Of a stretch of DNA of 63,561 nt, positions 22,518 through 31,281 are shown one piece after another. Numbering within the stretch: the stretch's first letter is position 1; every line of letters begins with the position of its first letter. This stretch comes from Planctomycetaceae bacterium (GTDB lineage: Bacteria; Planctomycetota; Planctomycetia; Planctomycetales; Planctomycetaceae). Made by a program: the position numbers and the translations under genes. The notes beneath the pieces are model-generated. The model searched no databases, had not been told where the DNA came from, and worked only from the letters and a program-made list of their open reading frames with translations. The stretch lies in the NCBI GenBank assembly GCA_029243145.1, contig JAQWSQ010000217.1, positions 1 through 63,561 on the forward strand, written 5' to 3'.

Positions 22518-24607
22518 TCAGCAGCCCCCTGGGCGGCACTCGATGGAGAAGATACTACTGAAACTTTTTGCGCCGCTTGCAGAAATTCCGATTTTGAAAC
22601 CTTGCCATCAGCATTGCTATCGAATTTGGAAAGATTGGTTTTCATTTGTTCCGAGATTTCATCGCCAGACAGAACTCCGTCTCCATTGGTGTCTCGACGG
22701 GTGAAGATTGCCGACGGGTCGAAACCATCTGAGCTTTTTTCAGAATCGGTCTTGGCAACAGGCTGATTCGGTTTAGTTTTTTGAGCGGTCTCTTCGGGCT
22801 TTTCAGAGGGTTTGGGTTTTCTGCTGGATGGTTTTTTCGGATTGAGTTCGGCGTATTTTGCTTCCAGTTTGGCGATCTCTTCGGAGAAGTGTGTTCGCGG
22901 GTTGGTAATCACTTGCTCCCCTTCTTCAAGACCGCCTTCCACGACAAACTTCACATCGTTAGATCGTCCCAGTTTAATTTCTCGTGGTTCCGGGCCTGCT
23001 TCGGTCAAGACCCAAGCGTAATAAGCTTTACCAACATCAATAGCCGCTTGAACCGGCATCTGCAATAATTTCACAGGCGATTCTTCGACGACAATCTCAA
23101 TGTTTGCAGACATCCCCGGTTTCAACTGACTCAACATCGGACCAGTTTCTTGAATTTTGACGACCGCTTCATATTGCTTCAAATCGTAATTCGGCCAGCT
23201 TCCGGGAAGCGGAACAGAGGAGACAGAATCGAGAGTTCCTTGAAAATCATAGCCGGGGATAGCGTTGATCCGAATGGTGACAGGCAGACCGATTTTCACA
23301 TCACTGATTTTTGACTCGTGAATTTTGGCATCGACCTTCATGGCCGACATGTCGGGCAGATTGATCAATTTTTGGCGCTCACGAACCGTCATCCCTTCTT
23401 CAACAACAGTCGGCTCACTACGACGTGATGCATCCATTGCATAAACGACCTGTCCCGCTTGTGGTGCAATCAACTTACAAGCCCTGATCTGCTGGCGAAG
23501 TTGATCGAGTTTGGCGCGCTGAACATCGTAGGTCAGACTTCGCGAAGAAACTTCCGCACGGTATTGGGCCAGTGCGGCTTCCCCCGCAAGTTTCACTCGC
23601 TTGAGCTGGTTCTTTGATTCCTTTTCCATTGCCAAGAGTTCGGCAATGGTTCGTTCCTTGGTGAATTTTTGCAGAACAACCAATTCTTTTTCTTTCACCT
23701 TCAAATCCAGCTCGGCCTTCAACATGGCGAGTCGGTCAGCTTCCACATCATCTTGGGTTTTGTAACCTTTGCGTTCGACGCGCTTAGTGAACTCGTATTG
23801 TTTTTGGCGACGAGTTAACTCTTCCTTAGCTTGCTGAATCTCACCTTCAATCTTCTCCTCTTGCTGGACATATTCGCCTTCCTGGTATTTTTTTAAATCG
23901 AGGTCGGCTAGTTTTTCATCCAGTTTGGCGGCCGCCATATCGCTTTCATTCTGAGCTATTTGAATCTCGACATTCTTGATTCCCTTTTCCAAGTCGGCGT
24001 CCGCTTGCGTCACTGCAATCTGTTGTTGTTTTTCCTGATCGACCAATGATGCCGAATCGAGTTCGCAAACCAGATCACCAATCAGAATATCGCCGTTCTT
24101 GACAACATCTCCGACCTCCACGATCACTTCCGACAGGTCCAACATCGTATAGTCATGTGGAACTTCACGCAGCAAGGTTTTCTTTTCGACAAGTTCGCCC
24201 GTCTCTTCATCTTTGGTCTCTTCAATTTGATATTCGTTGATGATGATTGTCGGAGTACCCGAAGAGACATTTTTGATCGCGGCTACTTCCGCACGAACAT
24301 CGTCATCTTCAGAGACTTCAGCCTTTAGCGGTTCGAAGACCATCTTGCCGGCAGACACAATGGAAATGATCGTCGTTGTGCCTTCGACATTGCTTGAGAG
24401 TGTCGAATTGCGACTACTATCGACCGTTCCGGGAGCTTCGACCGTGATACGGAATGTCGCAATCTCAACCGGCTTGGTCGCATACTGAGAAAGATCGAGC
24501 TCTTCGGGAAAGAACTTCTGAGAGAGTTCCTCATCTTGAAGCACATAGATGCCGCCGATTCCTCCAATGGAGAACACCAATGCCAAAATCAATTTCAGCG
24601 GAGTCAT
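22514..24607 (-). CDS. MacA-like efflux adaptor with C-terminal EF-hands
   Basis: Periplasmic adaptor (HlyD/MacA family) of 697 residues, much longer than usual (about 370-400). One N-terminal membrane anchor (residues 4-22), a lipoyl-type domain, a long coiled-coil hairpin rich in Lys/Glu (about 190-370), then beta-barrel segments (VTIRINAIPGYDFQGTLDSV). Unusually, the C-terminus carries two EF-hand loops, DTNGDGVLSGDE (about 637) and DSNADGKVSKSE (about 661), joined by a Lys/Pro/Glu-rich linker. ATG 24607 is chosen because the ATG at 24733 would overlap the TolC gene by 83 bp. The calcium loops suggest regulation or assembly by calcium, by inference. Confidence 0.88.
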   Translation of the reverse strand: MTPLKLILALVFSIGGIGGIYVLQDEELSQKFFPEELDLSQYATKPVEIATFRITVEAPGTVDSSRNSTLSSNVEGTTTIISIVSAGKMVFEPLKAEVSEDDDVRAEVAAIKNVSSGTPTIIINEYQIEETKDEETGELVEKKTLLREVPHDYTMLDLSEVIVEVGDVVKNGDILIGDLVCELDSASLVDQEKQQQIAVTQADADLEKGIKNVEIQIAQNESDMAAAKLDEKLADLDLKKYQEGEYVQQEEKIEGEIQQAKEELTRRQKQYEFTKRVERKGYKTQDDVEADRLAMLKAELDLKVKEKELVVLQKFTKERTIAELLAMEKESKNQLKRVKLAGEAALAQYRAEVSSRSLTYDVQRAKLDQLRQQIRACKLIAPQAGQVVYAMDASRRSEPTVVEEGMTVRERQKLINLPDMSAMKVDAKIHESKISDVKIGLPVTIRINAIPGYDFQGTLDSVSSVPLPGSWPNYDLKQYEAVVKIQETGPMLSQLKPGMSANIEIVVEESPVKLLQMPVQAAIDVGKAYYAWVLTEAGPEPREIKLGRSNDVKFVVEGGLEEGEQVITNPRTHFSEEIAKLEAKYAELNPKKPSSRKPKPSEKPEETAQKTKPNQPVAKTDSEKSSDGFDPSAIFTRRDTNGDGVLSGDEISEQMKTNLSKFDSNADGKVSKSEFLQAAQKVSVVSSPSSAAQGAAE

Positions 24608-24650
24608 CCCGCGACGATTGCTGTGTGAACGTCTAAGCTTCGCGCCACTG

Positions 24651-27479
24651 TTAGCGGACGACGGGTAACTTCCAAGCGGAGGATTCGATCGGAACTTCGA
24701 GAGGCGGGATAGGATGGGACGTCTTCTGAGCATTGCGGAGTTCCTCGATGTCCGTCGTGCGTGGACGAATTACGATCTGGGAGGATGTACGGCCGGGAAG
24801 TCCTTTTCTCGGCGGGGTTTCTGTCAATTTAAGGCTAGTCGAATGAGGCATCGCCTCGGGGAATTCGGCAGGTCCGGCTTGAGCCGGCAAAGGTGGCAAT
24901 ATTTGTTGGGCCTCTTCCTTCGCTTCTGATCGGTCAGGCAAGGGAAGAGACTCGATACTCCTGATGGAATTTACGTCAAAATCGGGAAACGGTTGGGGCA
25001 CTGTTCTGTTTGGTGCGGTTTTCGGGACATTTTGAGAAGGCTTCGCCAAGAATTGATAATAGCGATCTTCCCACACCCCTCCATCATTGACCTTCATTAT
25101 ACCCATATCTCGGTAAATGTTGATACGATTATTTTCGTATTGGACCCAGATACCGATGAAGTTGTCTTGTGCGGAAAGCACAGAATTCAACGCATTTAAC
25201 AGGTTACGACCCCGAAGTCCCGATCCCCCAGCAGCTCCAGGGTCGTTGGCATCTTCGATGGCGGCGTCCAGTTCAAAGGCGGCAACACGAATTTGGCGAC
25301 GAGCCGTTTCAAAGTTCTGCTTGAGAATTTGAATCTGCCGCCACTCATTTCGGACATCTTGTTTGACGGCATCTTCCGCCGCCATGTACTCGCGTCGGGC
25401 ACGTTGATACGCGATTTGCGAGGCGCGATAATTGTTTCTTTCCTGCAGTTGGTCGAGTGGTGTATCAAATTCCAATCCCGCTCGAAAGCTGCTGGCGGAA
25501 CCTTGGAAGTCGAGAGGATTATTACTCCCATTGGAAGTATTCACATCCCCTTCCACGCGAATGTTCAAAGCCCCTTCCAGCTCGTTGGCGGCAATTTCGA
25601 CAGCACGTCGTCGATCATTCAATATGGCTCGGCTATTCTTCAGATCGAGACGATTTTCTAGTGCCAGTTGTGTCGTCTCTTCAAGAGACAAATCGAACGG
25701 TTCCAATAGAACGGCTTCCACGCGTTGATGAACTTGCACCACCTGTAAAGCTTTCACCTGATCGTTCAAAACCTGTTGGACTTTCGAACCCAATTGATAG
25801 ACTTTTTGTTTTTGCTCTCTCGTTAGGTCACCCTGTGCGAGAAGATTTTCAATCTTCTTCAACGCGCCTAACGAAGTGGCGATTTTGTTAGGTTTCTCAG
25901 ATTCCTCGGAATCGACCAACAACATATCTTTCAGAATTGTTTTGGCATCGTTGAGCGCTCGACGGTCGTTTTCAATATTCTGTTGGAATGTTGTTCGTTC
26001 GTCGTCACTACTCTTAGCCAATCGCTTTTCGGCAACTTCTTCGATTTTCCGGAAATCGTCTTCGACTCCTCTCACAACAACTTTGATCACATCGTCGTAA
26101 AGATTTTTCAGTTTTTGATAAGTCTGTTCATATTCCACAAATGGAAGTTCTGTGCGGTCGCCGAGCGGATTGTCACCGGGAGGAGCCAAGTGTCCCCAGT
26201 ATTCACCTTTAAAAAGGTAAACCCGATTTTCCATAGCGATCAGCGCCGGGTCAATCAGTTGGAAGCGGTCTAATGGCTGTGTATCAATTGAAAACTTCAT
26301 ATCGGGCGGAAGGCCGAGTGAAATTTTGAACCCATCGTAAGAATCCTGTAATGAAATTTCCGATTCCCTCAACCTGTTCTCGGAACGGGCCAGCGATGAA
26401 GCAAGTTGCAGAATGTCGAGACTTTTTGCTTCCTGACCTTCTTCGAGATCTTGTGAACGTAAAACAATCAATGCTTCCAGTTGGCGTTCCAGCCGCACAA
26501 TGTTAGAGCGCTGGTTATCAATTTGCTGAATCTGTAGCAGTAGCCCTAAATATCCACCGCGACCCGTCACATCACTGAAGAACTCTTTACGGAAACGGGC
26601 TAAATCACGGACCGAATAAAGTAACTGTCGCTCGCTGAGTGTCAGTCCTTCCAACCCCACTTTCCGACCGGCGTTTCGCATGAGCGGTTGCACGATCGAA
26701 TAGGAAATGGCGCTGGCTGAGGATGCAGAGCCTCCTGAAAAGACCCACAATGTATTGTTGGTTAATTCGAGTGCCCATTGAGCACCGGAAGGAAGGACTT
26801 GTGAGATCCCTAACCCCGATGTAAAGCCGACCGAATTGCGACCGTCGGGAATGGATTCCCCATTGATGTCGAGAATCGGTGTGCTGCCGCTAGACCCCGG
26901 CGACCGTAAATATCGAACATCAAACGCGAATCGTTCCTGGCTCACATCGAGAGCTTGCAAATAAACGTTCTCGATTTCCGTCTGATAATCACGGTTGTGA
27001 ATGTAAGAGAGTTCAATCAAATCACCCAAATTCAAATCGACCAGCCCCGCTTCTTGCGAGACCACCCCTTCCGAGGATGTTTGTAATATGGGTGAGTTAT
27101 CTTCGCTGTTCTTGGCAACCAGATTATCGAGCCAATGAGGATTCTCGACACTAAAAGCTCGCCCAAGTTTGTGCCAGTTTTTGTAGCCCTTCCAACCACC
27201 CACTTCATACAACAGTTCGTTGGCCGCTGCATCATCGGGGGGGAGTGGCTCGTGATCGGGATCGAACGGATCAAAGAAGCGACTCCGTGGATCGGGCGTG
27301 ATATCCATTCGAGGAGCCCACCACGCCGGGTTGTTCATTTTCTCGGCAATCAACTCGTACGAATCGTGATCTGCCTGTTCTCTCCAAAATTTTCGCGAAC
27401 ACCCCGAAAGCACCGTCATCATCAGCGCTGCGATGAGCAGGCCGGCGGCAATTCTGGATGAATGGTGAGAAATTTTCAT
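24651..27479 (-). CDS. TolC-family outer-membrane lipoprotein, oversized
   Basis: Outer-membrane channel protein of 942 residues; ordinary TolC relatives have about 450-500. It begins with a lipoprotein signal peptide ending in LSGC (Cys27). The central and C-terminal regions show the repeated amphipathic helices of the OEP family, for example near LALENRLDLKNSRAILNDRR and EYMAAEDAVKQDVRNEW. An extra coiled-coil-rich insert (about 440-580) lies between the two OEP halves, and a Pro-rich tail follows. It would provide the outer-membrane exit duct for the downstream adaptor and ABC pair. ATG 27479 is chosen at the signal peptide; a TTG 15 codons earlier is weaker. Confidence 0.88.
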   Translation of the reverse strand: MKISHHSSRIAAGLLIAALMMTVLSGCSRKFWREQADHDSYELIAEKMNNPAWWAPRMDITPDPRSRFFDPFDPDHEPLPPDDAAANELLYEVGGWKGYKNWHKLGRAFSVENPHWLDNLVAKNSEDNSPILQTSSEGVVSQEAGLVDLNLGDLIELSYIHNRDYQTEIENVYLQALDVSQERFAFDVRYLRSPGSSGSTPILDINGESIPDGRNSVGFTSGLGISQVLPSGAQWALELTNNTLWVFSGGSASSASAISYSIVQPLMRNAGRKVGLEGLTLSERQLLYSVRDLARFRKEFFSDVTGRGGYLGLLLQIQQIDNQRSNIVRLERQLEALIVLRSQDLEEGQEAKSLDILQLASSLARSENRLRESEISLQDSYDGFKISLGLPPDMKFSIDTQPLDRFQLIDPALIAMENRVYLFKGEYWGHLAPPGDNPLGDRTELPFVEYEQTYQKLKNLYDDVIKVVVRGVEDDFRKIEEVAEKRLAKSSDDERTTFQQNIENDRRALNDAKTILKDMLLVDSEESEKPNKIATSLGALKKIENLLAQGDLTREQKQKVYQLGSKVQQVLNDQVKALQVVQVHQRVEAVLLEPFDLSLEETTQLALENRLDLKNSRAILNDRRRAVEIAANELEGALNIRVEGDVNTSNGSNNPLDFQGSASSFRAGLEFDTPLDQLQERNNYRASQIAYQRARREYMAAEDAVKQDVRNEWRQIQILKQNFETARRQIRVAAFELDAAIEDANDPGAAGGSGLRGRNLLNALNSVLSAQDNFIGIWVQYENNRINIYRDMGIMKVNDGGVWEDRYYQFLAKPSQNVPKTAPNRTVPQPFPDFDVNSIRSIESLPLPDRSEAKEEAQQILPPLPAQAGPAEFPEAMPHSTSLKLTETPPRKGLPGRTSSQIVIRPRTTDIEELRNAQKTSHPIPPLEVPIESSAWKLPVVR

Positions 27480-27585
27480 TGGTGACGATTCAACGAAAGG
27501 AAGACCGGCGGGCGAGGCTCTCAATTGTTAGGGAGAGAGAGGCTCGGGAGATTATTTTGCATACGAGATGCCATCGGAATATCGG

Positions 27586-28236
27586 TTAGCGAATTTCGGG
27601 TGACTTCTGAGAGACGTGGGAACCAGATTGCGACAGATGCGGAGCTTTCAATCCATGGCCGGCTTCTGTCGGAATTCCAGTCGATGACTTCGCTTCGATT
27701 TGCGACATCAATTGATCCAGCATGACGCTCAATGACGTTCGTTGCTCGGGACCAAAATTTTTCATCATCTGTTCGAGTCGTTGAGTATGGCACTCTTCAA
27801 TCTGGTTTAGAATCTTCTGACCATGTTCGGTCAAAATAAGAACTCGTTTGCGGCGATCAATTTTTGATCGCAGTCGATAAATCAGATTATCGGAACGCAT
27901 CCGTTCCACCAAAGTGCTGATACTCGATTCCGATTGCTCAAGTGCATCGGCAAGATCTGTTTGAGAGCATCCATTAGGAGACTTCTCCAAGACCATCTTA
28001 ATCACGGTGTACCGAATTTCGTTCAATCCGAAACTTTGGAAGTGATCCGACAGACGACTTTTTAAGAGTTGGGCGGCTCGTTGAATCTGGTCGATCAACT
28101 CTCCCGCTGGAATCGAATCATGCTCTGAAGATGAACCGGAGTCCGAGGAAATCTCCTGAGAACGATCGAATCCGAGCGGATGAGAAGGTTGATCGGCCCT
28201 CCAATACTGACCTGAAGGGGAATCGTTGCCCGCCAT
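27586..28236 (-). CDS. MarR-family transcriptional regulator
   Basis: DNA-binding regulator of 216 residues. A Ser/Asp-rich extension of about 45 residues precedes a winged-helix domain: GLNEIRYTVIKMVLEKSP, CSQTDLADALEQSESSISTL as recognition helix, and the wing RSKIDRRKRVLILTEHG with the family's conserved D-x-R. A Ser/His-rich tail follows. AAAGG lies upstream of ATG 28236. As the first gene of the efflux operon it probably controls that operon and perhaps the divergent sulfatase; MarR proteins usually repress efflux genes until a ligand binds. Confidence 0.93.
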   Translation of the reverse strand: MAGNDSPSGQYWRADQPSHPLGFDRSQEISSDSGSSSEHDSIPAGELIDQIQRAAQLLKSRLSDHFQSFGLNEIRYTVIKMVLEKSPNGCSQTDLADALEQSESSISTLVERMRSDNLIYRLRSKIDRRKRVLILTEHGQKILNQIEECHTQRLEQMMKNFGPEQRTSLSVMLDQLMSQIEAKSSTGIPTEAGHGLKAPHLSQSGSHVSQKSPEIR

Positions 28237-28558
28237 GAACTTGCCTTTCTGACCGTGCAGCCATCACGAAGAGAGATCCCTAGCGCGAATCTCTCGACAA
28301 TTTGCTGCTCTGCATGTCTGTTTGGTTTCAAGACGTTTCAAACTGAATTGTCTCGGTAGAGAGTTCATCGGCTCAATATGCTCCGCGCCTGAAGCAATTT
28401 CTTCATAATCTAATGGTCATGGCCAAAATGATTAGCGCAGTAGTGGAATCGGAAATATTCCTGAAAATTGAGGCTGGATTCGGCAACACGATTCTCTCTA
28501 AACTCAAGGGACATAATTGGTAACCGCCCGAAACATGGTTCTTCAGAGGATGACCTGA
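28237..28558. other. Divergent intergenic region marR / sulfatase
   Basis: About 320 bp with no gene. It should hold the promoters of the efflux operon and of the sulfatase. It contains a directly repeated GTTTCAA (near 28326-28341) and an imperfect 26-bp palindrome at 28410-28435. Confidence 0.5.
28410..28435. promoter_or_regulatory. Possible operator, imperfect palindrome
   Basis: Outer arms CTAAT/ATTAG with core TGGCCA; 9 of 13 base pairs match. It lies between the MarR-type regulator gene and the divergent sulfatase, a usual place for a MarR site. The assignment is speculative. Confidence 0.3.
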
Positions 28559-29950
28559 ATGCTCGCTCGCACACTTTTGATCGCCGCCGTTTTTGTCATT
28601 TTCACAAATCTTTCGCAGGCTGCCGATTTACGTCCCAACATTGTGATCATCTTCGCCGACGATCTCGGCTATGGAGATCTTTCGTGTTATGGGCACCCAA
28701 CCATCAAAACCCCACACCTTGATCGCATGGCCGATGAGGGGATTCGGTTCACACAATTCTACGTGGCGGCCAGTGTTTGCACACCGAGTCGTGCGGGACT
28801 GATGACGGGCCGATACCCAATCCGCAGCGGCATGTGCAGCGACAAACGACGGGTTCTCTTTCCCAATTCGGGAGGTGGAATGCCAGAGTCGGAAGTCACT
28901 CTTCCAGAAGCCCTGAAAGAAAAAGGGTATGCCACGGCGTGTATCGGTAAATGGCATTTGGGGCATCTTCCTCAATTTTTGCCCACCAGCCACGGTTTCG
29001 ACTCCTACTTCGGAATTCCGTATTCCAACGATATGGACCGCGTTTCCGGTGCTCCCAAAGGACGCGATTCATTCTGGGATCCAAAAGTCGAATATTGGAA
29101 CGTCCCATTACTGAAAAACCAGAAAGTCATCGAGCAACCCGCCGTACAAACCACCATCACTAAACGTTACGGCGAGCAAGCCGTCAAGTTTATTGAAGAC
29201 AATAAAGACAAGCCGTTCTTTTTGTATCTCCCCCACAATCTGCCCCATGTTCCCCTCTTCCGCTCGAAAGAATTCGAGGGGCATAGCGAACGCGGGTTGT
29301 ATGGAGATGTCATCGAAGAGATCGATCATACAGTCGGTCAGGTTCTAGAGACTCTCCGTAAACACGACCTCGCTGAAAACACGTTCGTCTTCTTTACGAG
29401 TGACAATGGTCCCTGGTTACCGTTCAAAACGCATGGTGGATCGGCGGGATTGTTGAGAGAAGGCAAAGGAACAACTTGGGAAGGTGGCATGAGAGAACCC
29501 GGCATTGGTTGGTGGCCGGGGACGATTCCTGCCGGTCAAGTGACCACAGAACTCGCCTCAACACTCGATTTGTATGCCACCTGCTTGTTGATGGCGGGAG
29601 CCGAACTTCCCACAGATCGTGTCGTAGATGGCGTTGATATTCGTCCTGCATTGATGGGAACCGGCCCCTCACCAAGAGACTCGCTCATCTACTATCGAGG
29701 CGAACAAATCTACGCCGTTCGGCAAGGTCCGTGGAAAGCCCACTTCATCACAGAAGGTGCCTATGGAGGACAGAAACGAGTCGAGCATGACACACCCGAA
29801 CTCTATCATCTACTGCACGACCCGTCGGAGAAGTACAACATTGCCGCCGACCATCCTGAAGTGATCAAACAGCTCCGCAAACTGGCCGCAGAGCACAATC
29901 AGACGGTCAAACCGGTCGTCAATCAGTTAGAGATCCCACTGGGTGAGTGA
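28559..29950 (+). CDS. Secreted sulfatase, C74 type
   Basis: Type I sulfatase of 463 residues with signal peptide (1-21, ending SQAAD). IIFADDLGYGD provides metal ligands; the signature is CTPSRAGLMTGRYP with Cys74 as the formylglycine precursor, followed by IGKWHLGH and TSDNGPW. It has the compact size of arylsulfatase A / N-acetylgalactosamine-sulfatase relatives. AGAGGA lies about ten bases before the ATG. It converges on the DAHP synthase with a two-base gap. Substrate unknown. Confidence 0.94.
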   Translation: MLARTLLIAAVFVIFTNLSQAADLRPNIVIIFADDLGYGDLSCYGHPTIKTPHLDRMADEGIRFTQFYVAASVCTPSRAGLMTGRYPIRSGMCSDKRRVLFPNSGGGMPESEVTLPEALKEKGYATACIGKWHLGHLPQFLPTSHGFDSYFGIPYSNDMDRVSGAPKGRDSFWDPKVEYWNVPLLKNQKVIEQPAVQTTITKRYGEQAVKFIEDNKDKPFFLYLPHNLPHVPLFRSKEFEGHSERGLYGDVIEEIDHTVGQVLETLRKHDLAENTFVFFTSDNGPWLPFKTHGGSAGLLREGKGTTWEGGMREPGIGWWPGTIPAGQVTTELASTLDLYATCLLMAGAELPTDRVVDGVDIRPALMGTGPSPRDSLIYYRGEQIYAVRQGPWKAHFITEGAYGGQKRVEHDTPELYHLLHDPSEKYNIAADHPEVIKQLRKLAAEHNQTVKPVVNQLEIPLGE

Positions 29951-29952
29951 AT

Positions 29953-31023
29953 TCAAGCACCAGCGGGAGTCGGTACGGCTGCTTCTAAACGCTGATAGGC
30001 ATCGCGGATCAGTTGTTCGGTTTCGTCCCAACCGATGCAACCATCGGTGATTGAGACGCCGTGTTCGAGCCCTTCGGCTCCGCCGTTCAATTTCTGATTT
30101 CCAGGGTTCAGATTACTTTCCAGCATTAAGCCGATGATGTCTTTGTTGCCGGCAATGCGCTGATCGATGACATCGTTCCAGACAACACTCTGTTGCGTGT
30201 AATCTTTGTTGGAGTTGGCGTGCGAGCAATCAACCATGAAGCGGGGCGAGAGACCTTCCGAGTCGAGAGTTTCGCGGGCCGTCGCCAAATGTTGGGGAGA
30301 ATAATTCGGTCCATCGTAACCGCCTCGCAAAATGAGGTGTCCCCAAGGATTACCCGCCGTGTTGACGATGCAGGTATGGCCTTCGGAATCGATCCCTAAA
30401 AAGCTGTGCTGTGTTTTCGAAGCGTGCATCGCATTCGTGGCAACATCAAGGCTGCCGTCTGTTCCGTTCTTGTAACCGACTGGCATCGACAAACCACTCG
30501 CCATCTGGCGGTGAGTGGGGGATTCGGTGGTTCGAGCACCGATCGAGGCAAGTGTAATCAGGTCGGCAATATATTGGGGCGTGATGGGTTCCAGCATCTC
30601 TGTGGCAGCCGGCAATCCCATCTCGTTGATGTCTGTGAGAATATCGCGGGCAATTTCCAGTCCCTTCGAGATATCGAAGGTATCGTTGAGATGGGGATCG
30701 TTAATCAATCCCTTCCACCCGACGGTCGTGCGCGGTTTCTCAAAATAGACACGCATCACAATTTTCAGCCGACCTTTCACCTGATCGGCCAGTTCGCTGA
30801 GTTGCTTCGCATATTCTACCGCTGAGGTTTTCAGATGAATCGAGCACGGGCCGACAACGACAATCAACCGCTCGTCTTCGCCGGAGAGAATATTTTTGAT
30901 CTCCTCACGACTGTTAATCACTGTGTTGACAGCGGTTTCAGTCACTTCTCGCCGCGACTTGAGTTCGTTGGGGGAAATCAGCGGAACGGTACTGAGGACG
31001 TTAATATCTTGTGTAGGCTGCAT
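29953..31023 (-). CDS. 3-deoxy-7-phosphoheptulonate synthase, class I
   Basis: Enzyme of 356 residues that condenses phosphoenolpyruvate and erythrose 4-phosphate, the first step of the shikimate pathway. The AroF/G/H-type signature GPCSIH, MRVYFEKPRTTVGWKG, ARTTESPTHRQMASG and DCSHANSNKD are all present. Length matches the family (about 350). Which feedback type (Phe, Tyr or Trp) it is cannot be judged here, so no letter is given. It is divergent from pyc. Confidence 0.96.
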   Translation of the reverse strand: MQPTQDINVLSTVPLISPNELKSRREVTETAVNTVINSREEIKNILSGEDERLIVVVGPCSIHLKTSAVEYAKQLSELADQVKGRLKIVMRVYFEKPRTTVGWKGLINDPHLNDTFDISKGLEIARDILTDINEMGLPAATEMLEPITPQYIADLITLASIGARTTESPTHRQMASGLSMPVGYKNGTDGSLDVATNAMHASKTQHSFLGIDSEGHTCIVNTAGNPWGHLILRGGYDGPNYSPQHLATARETLDSEGLSPRFMVDCSHANSNKDYTQQSVVWNDVIDQRIAGNKDIIGLMLESNLNPGNQKLNGGAEGLEHGVSITDGCIGWDETEQLIRDAYQRLEAAVPTPAGA

Positions 31024-31281
31024 TTGAGAATCAAATTCTGGGCGACGTACGAAGCGGCGCGATGAGATCGGTCAAGTTAGAGAGAGACATTCTATCTTGC
31101 CAACGCGCATCCAGCAAACCACTGCGATCCTCTGTTTCATACAAGAAGTGATTTGCAGATCTGCCGGGCGTTCGAGTATCTTATTCGTAATGATTGTTGC
31201 ATTCTGAATCTTCAACTCGCTCTCGATCTGATTCCTGCGCAAGTAGTCTGATTGAAACGCCTTACATCGATAAAATAACTC

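Noticed and set aside
22781-23068. Plus-strand frames opposite the adaptor's Pro/Lys linker
   Set aside because: Phe/Gly-rich shadow of the low-complexity linker on the other strand.
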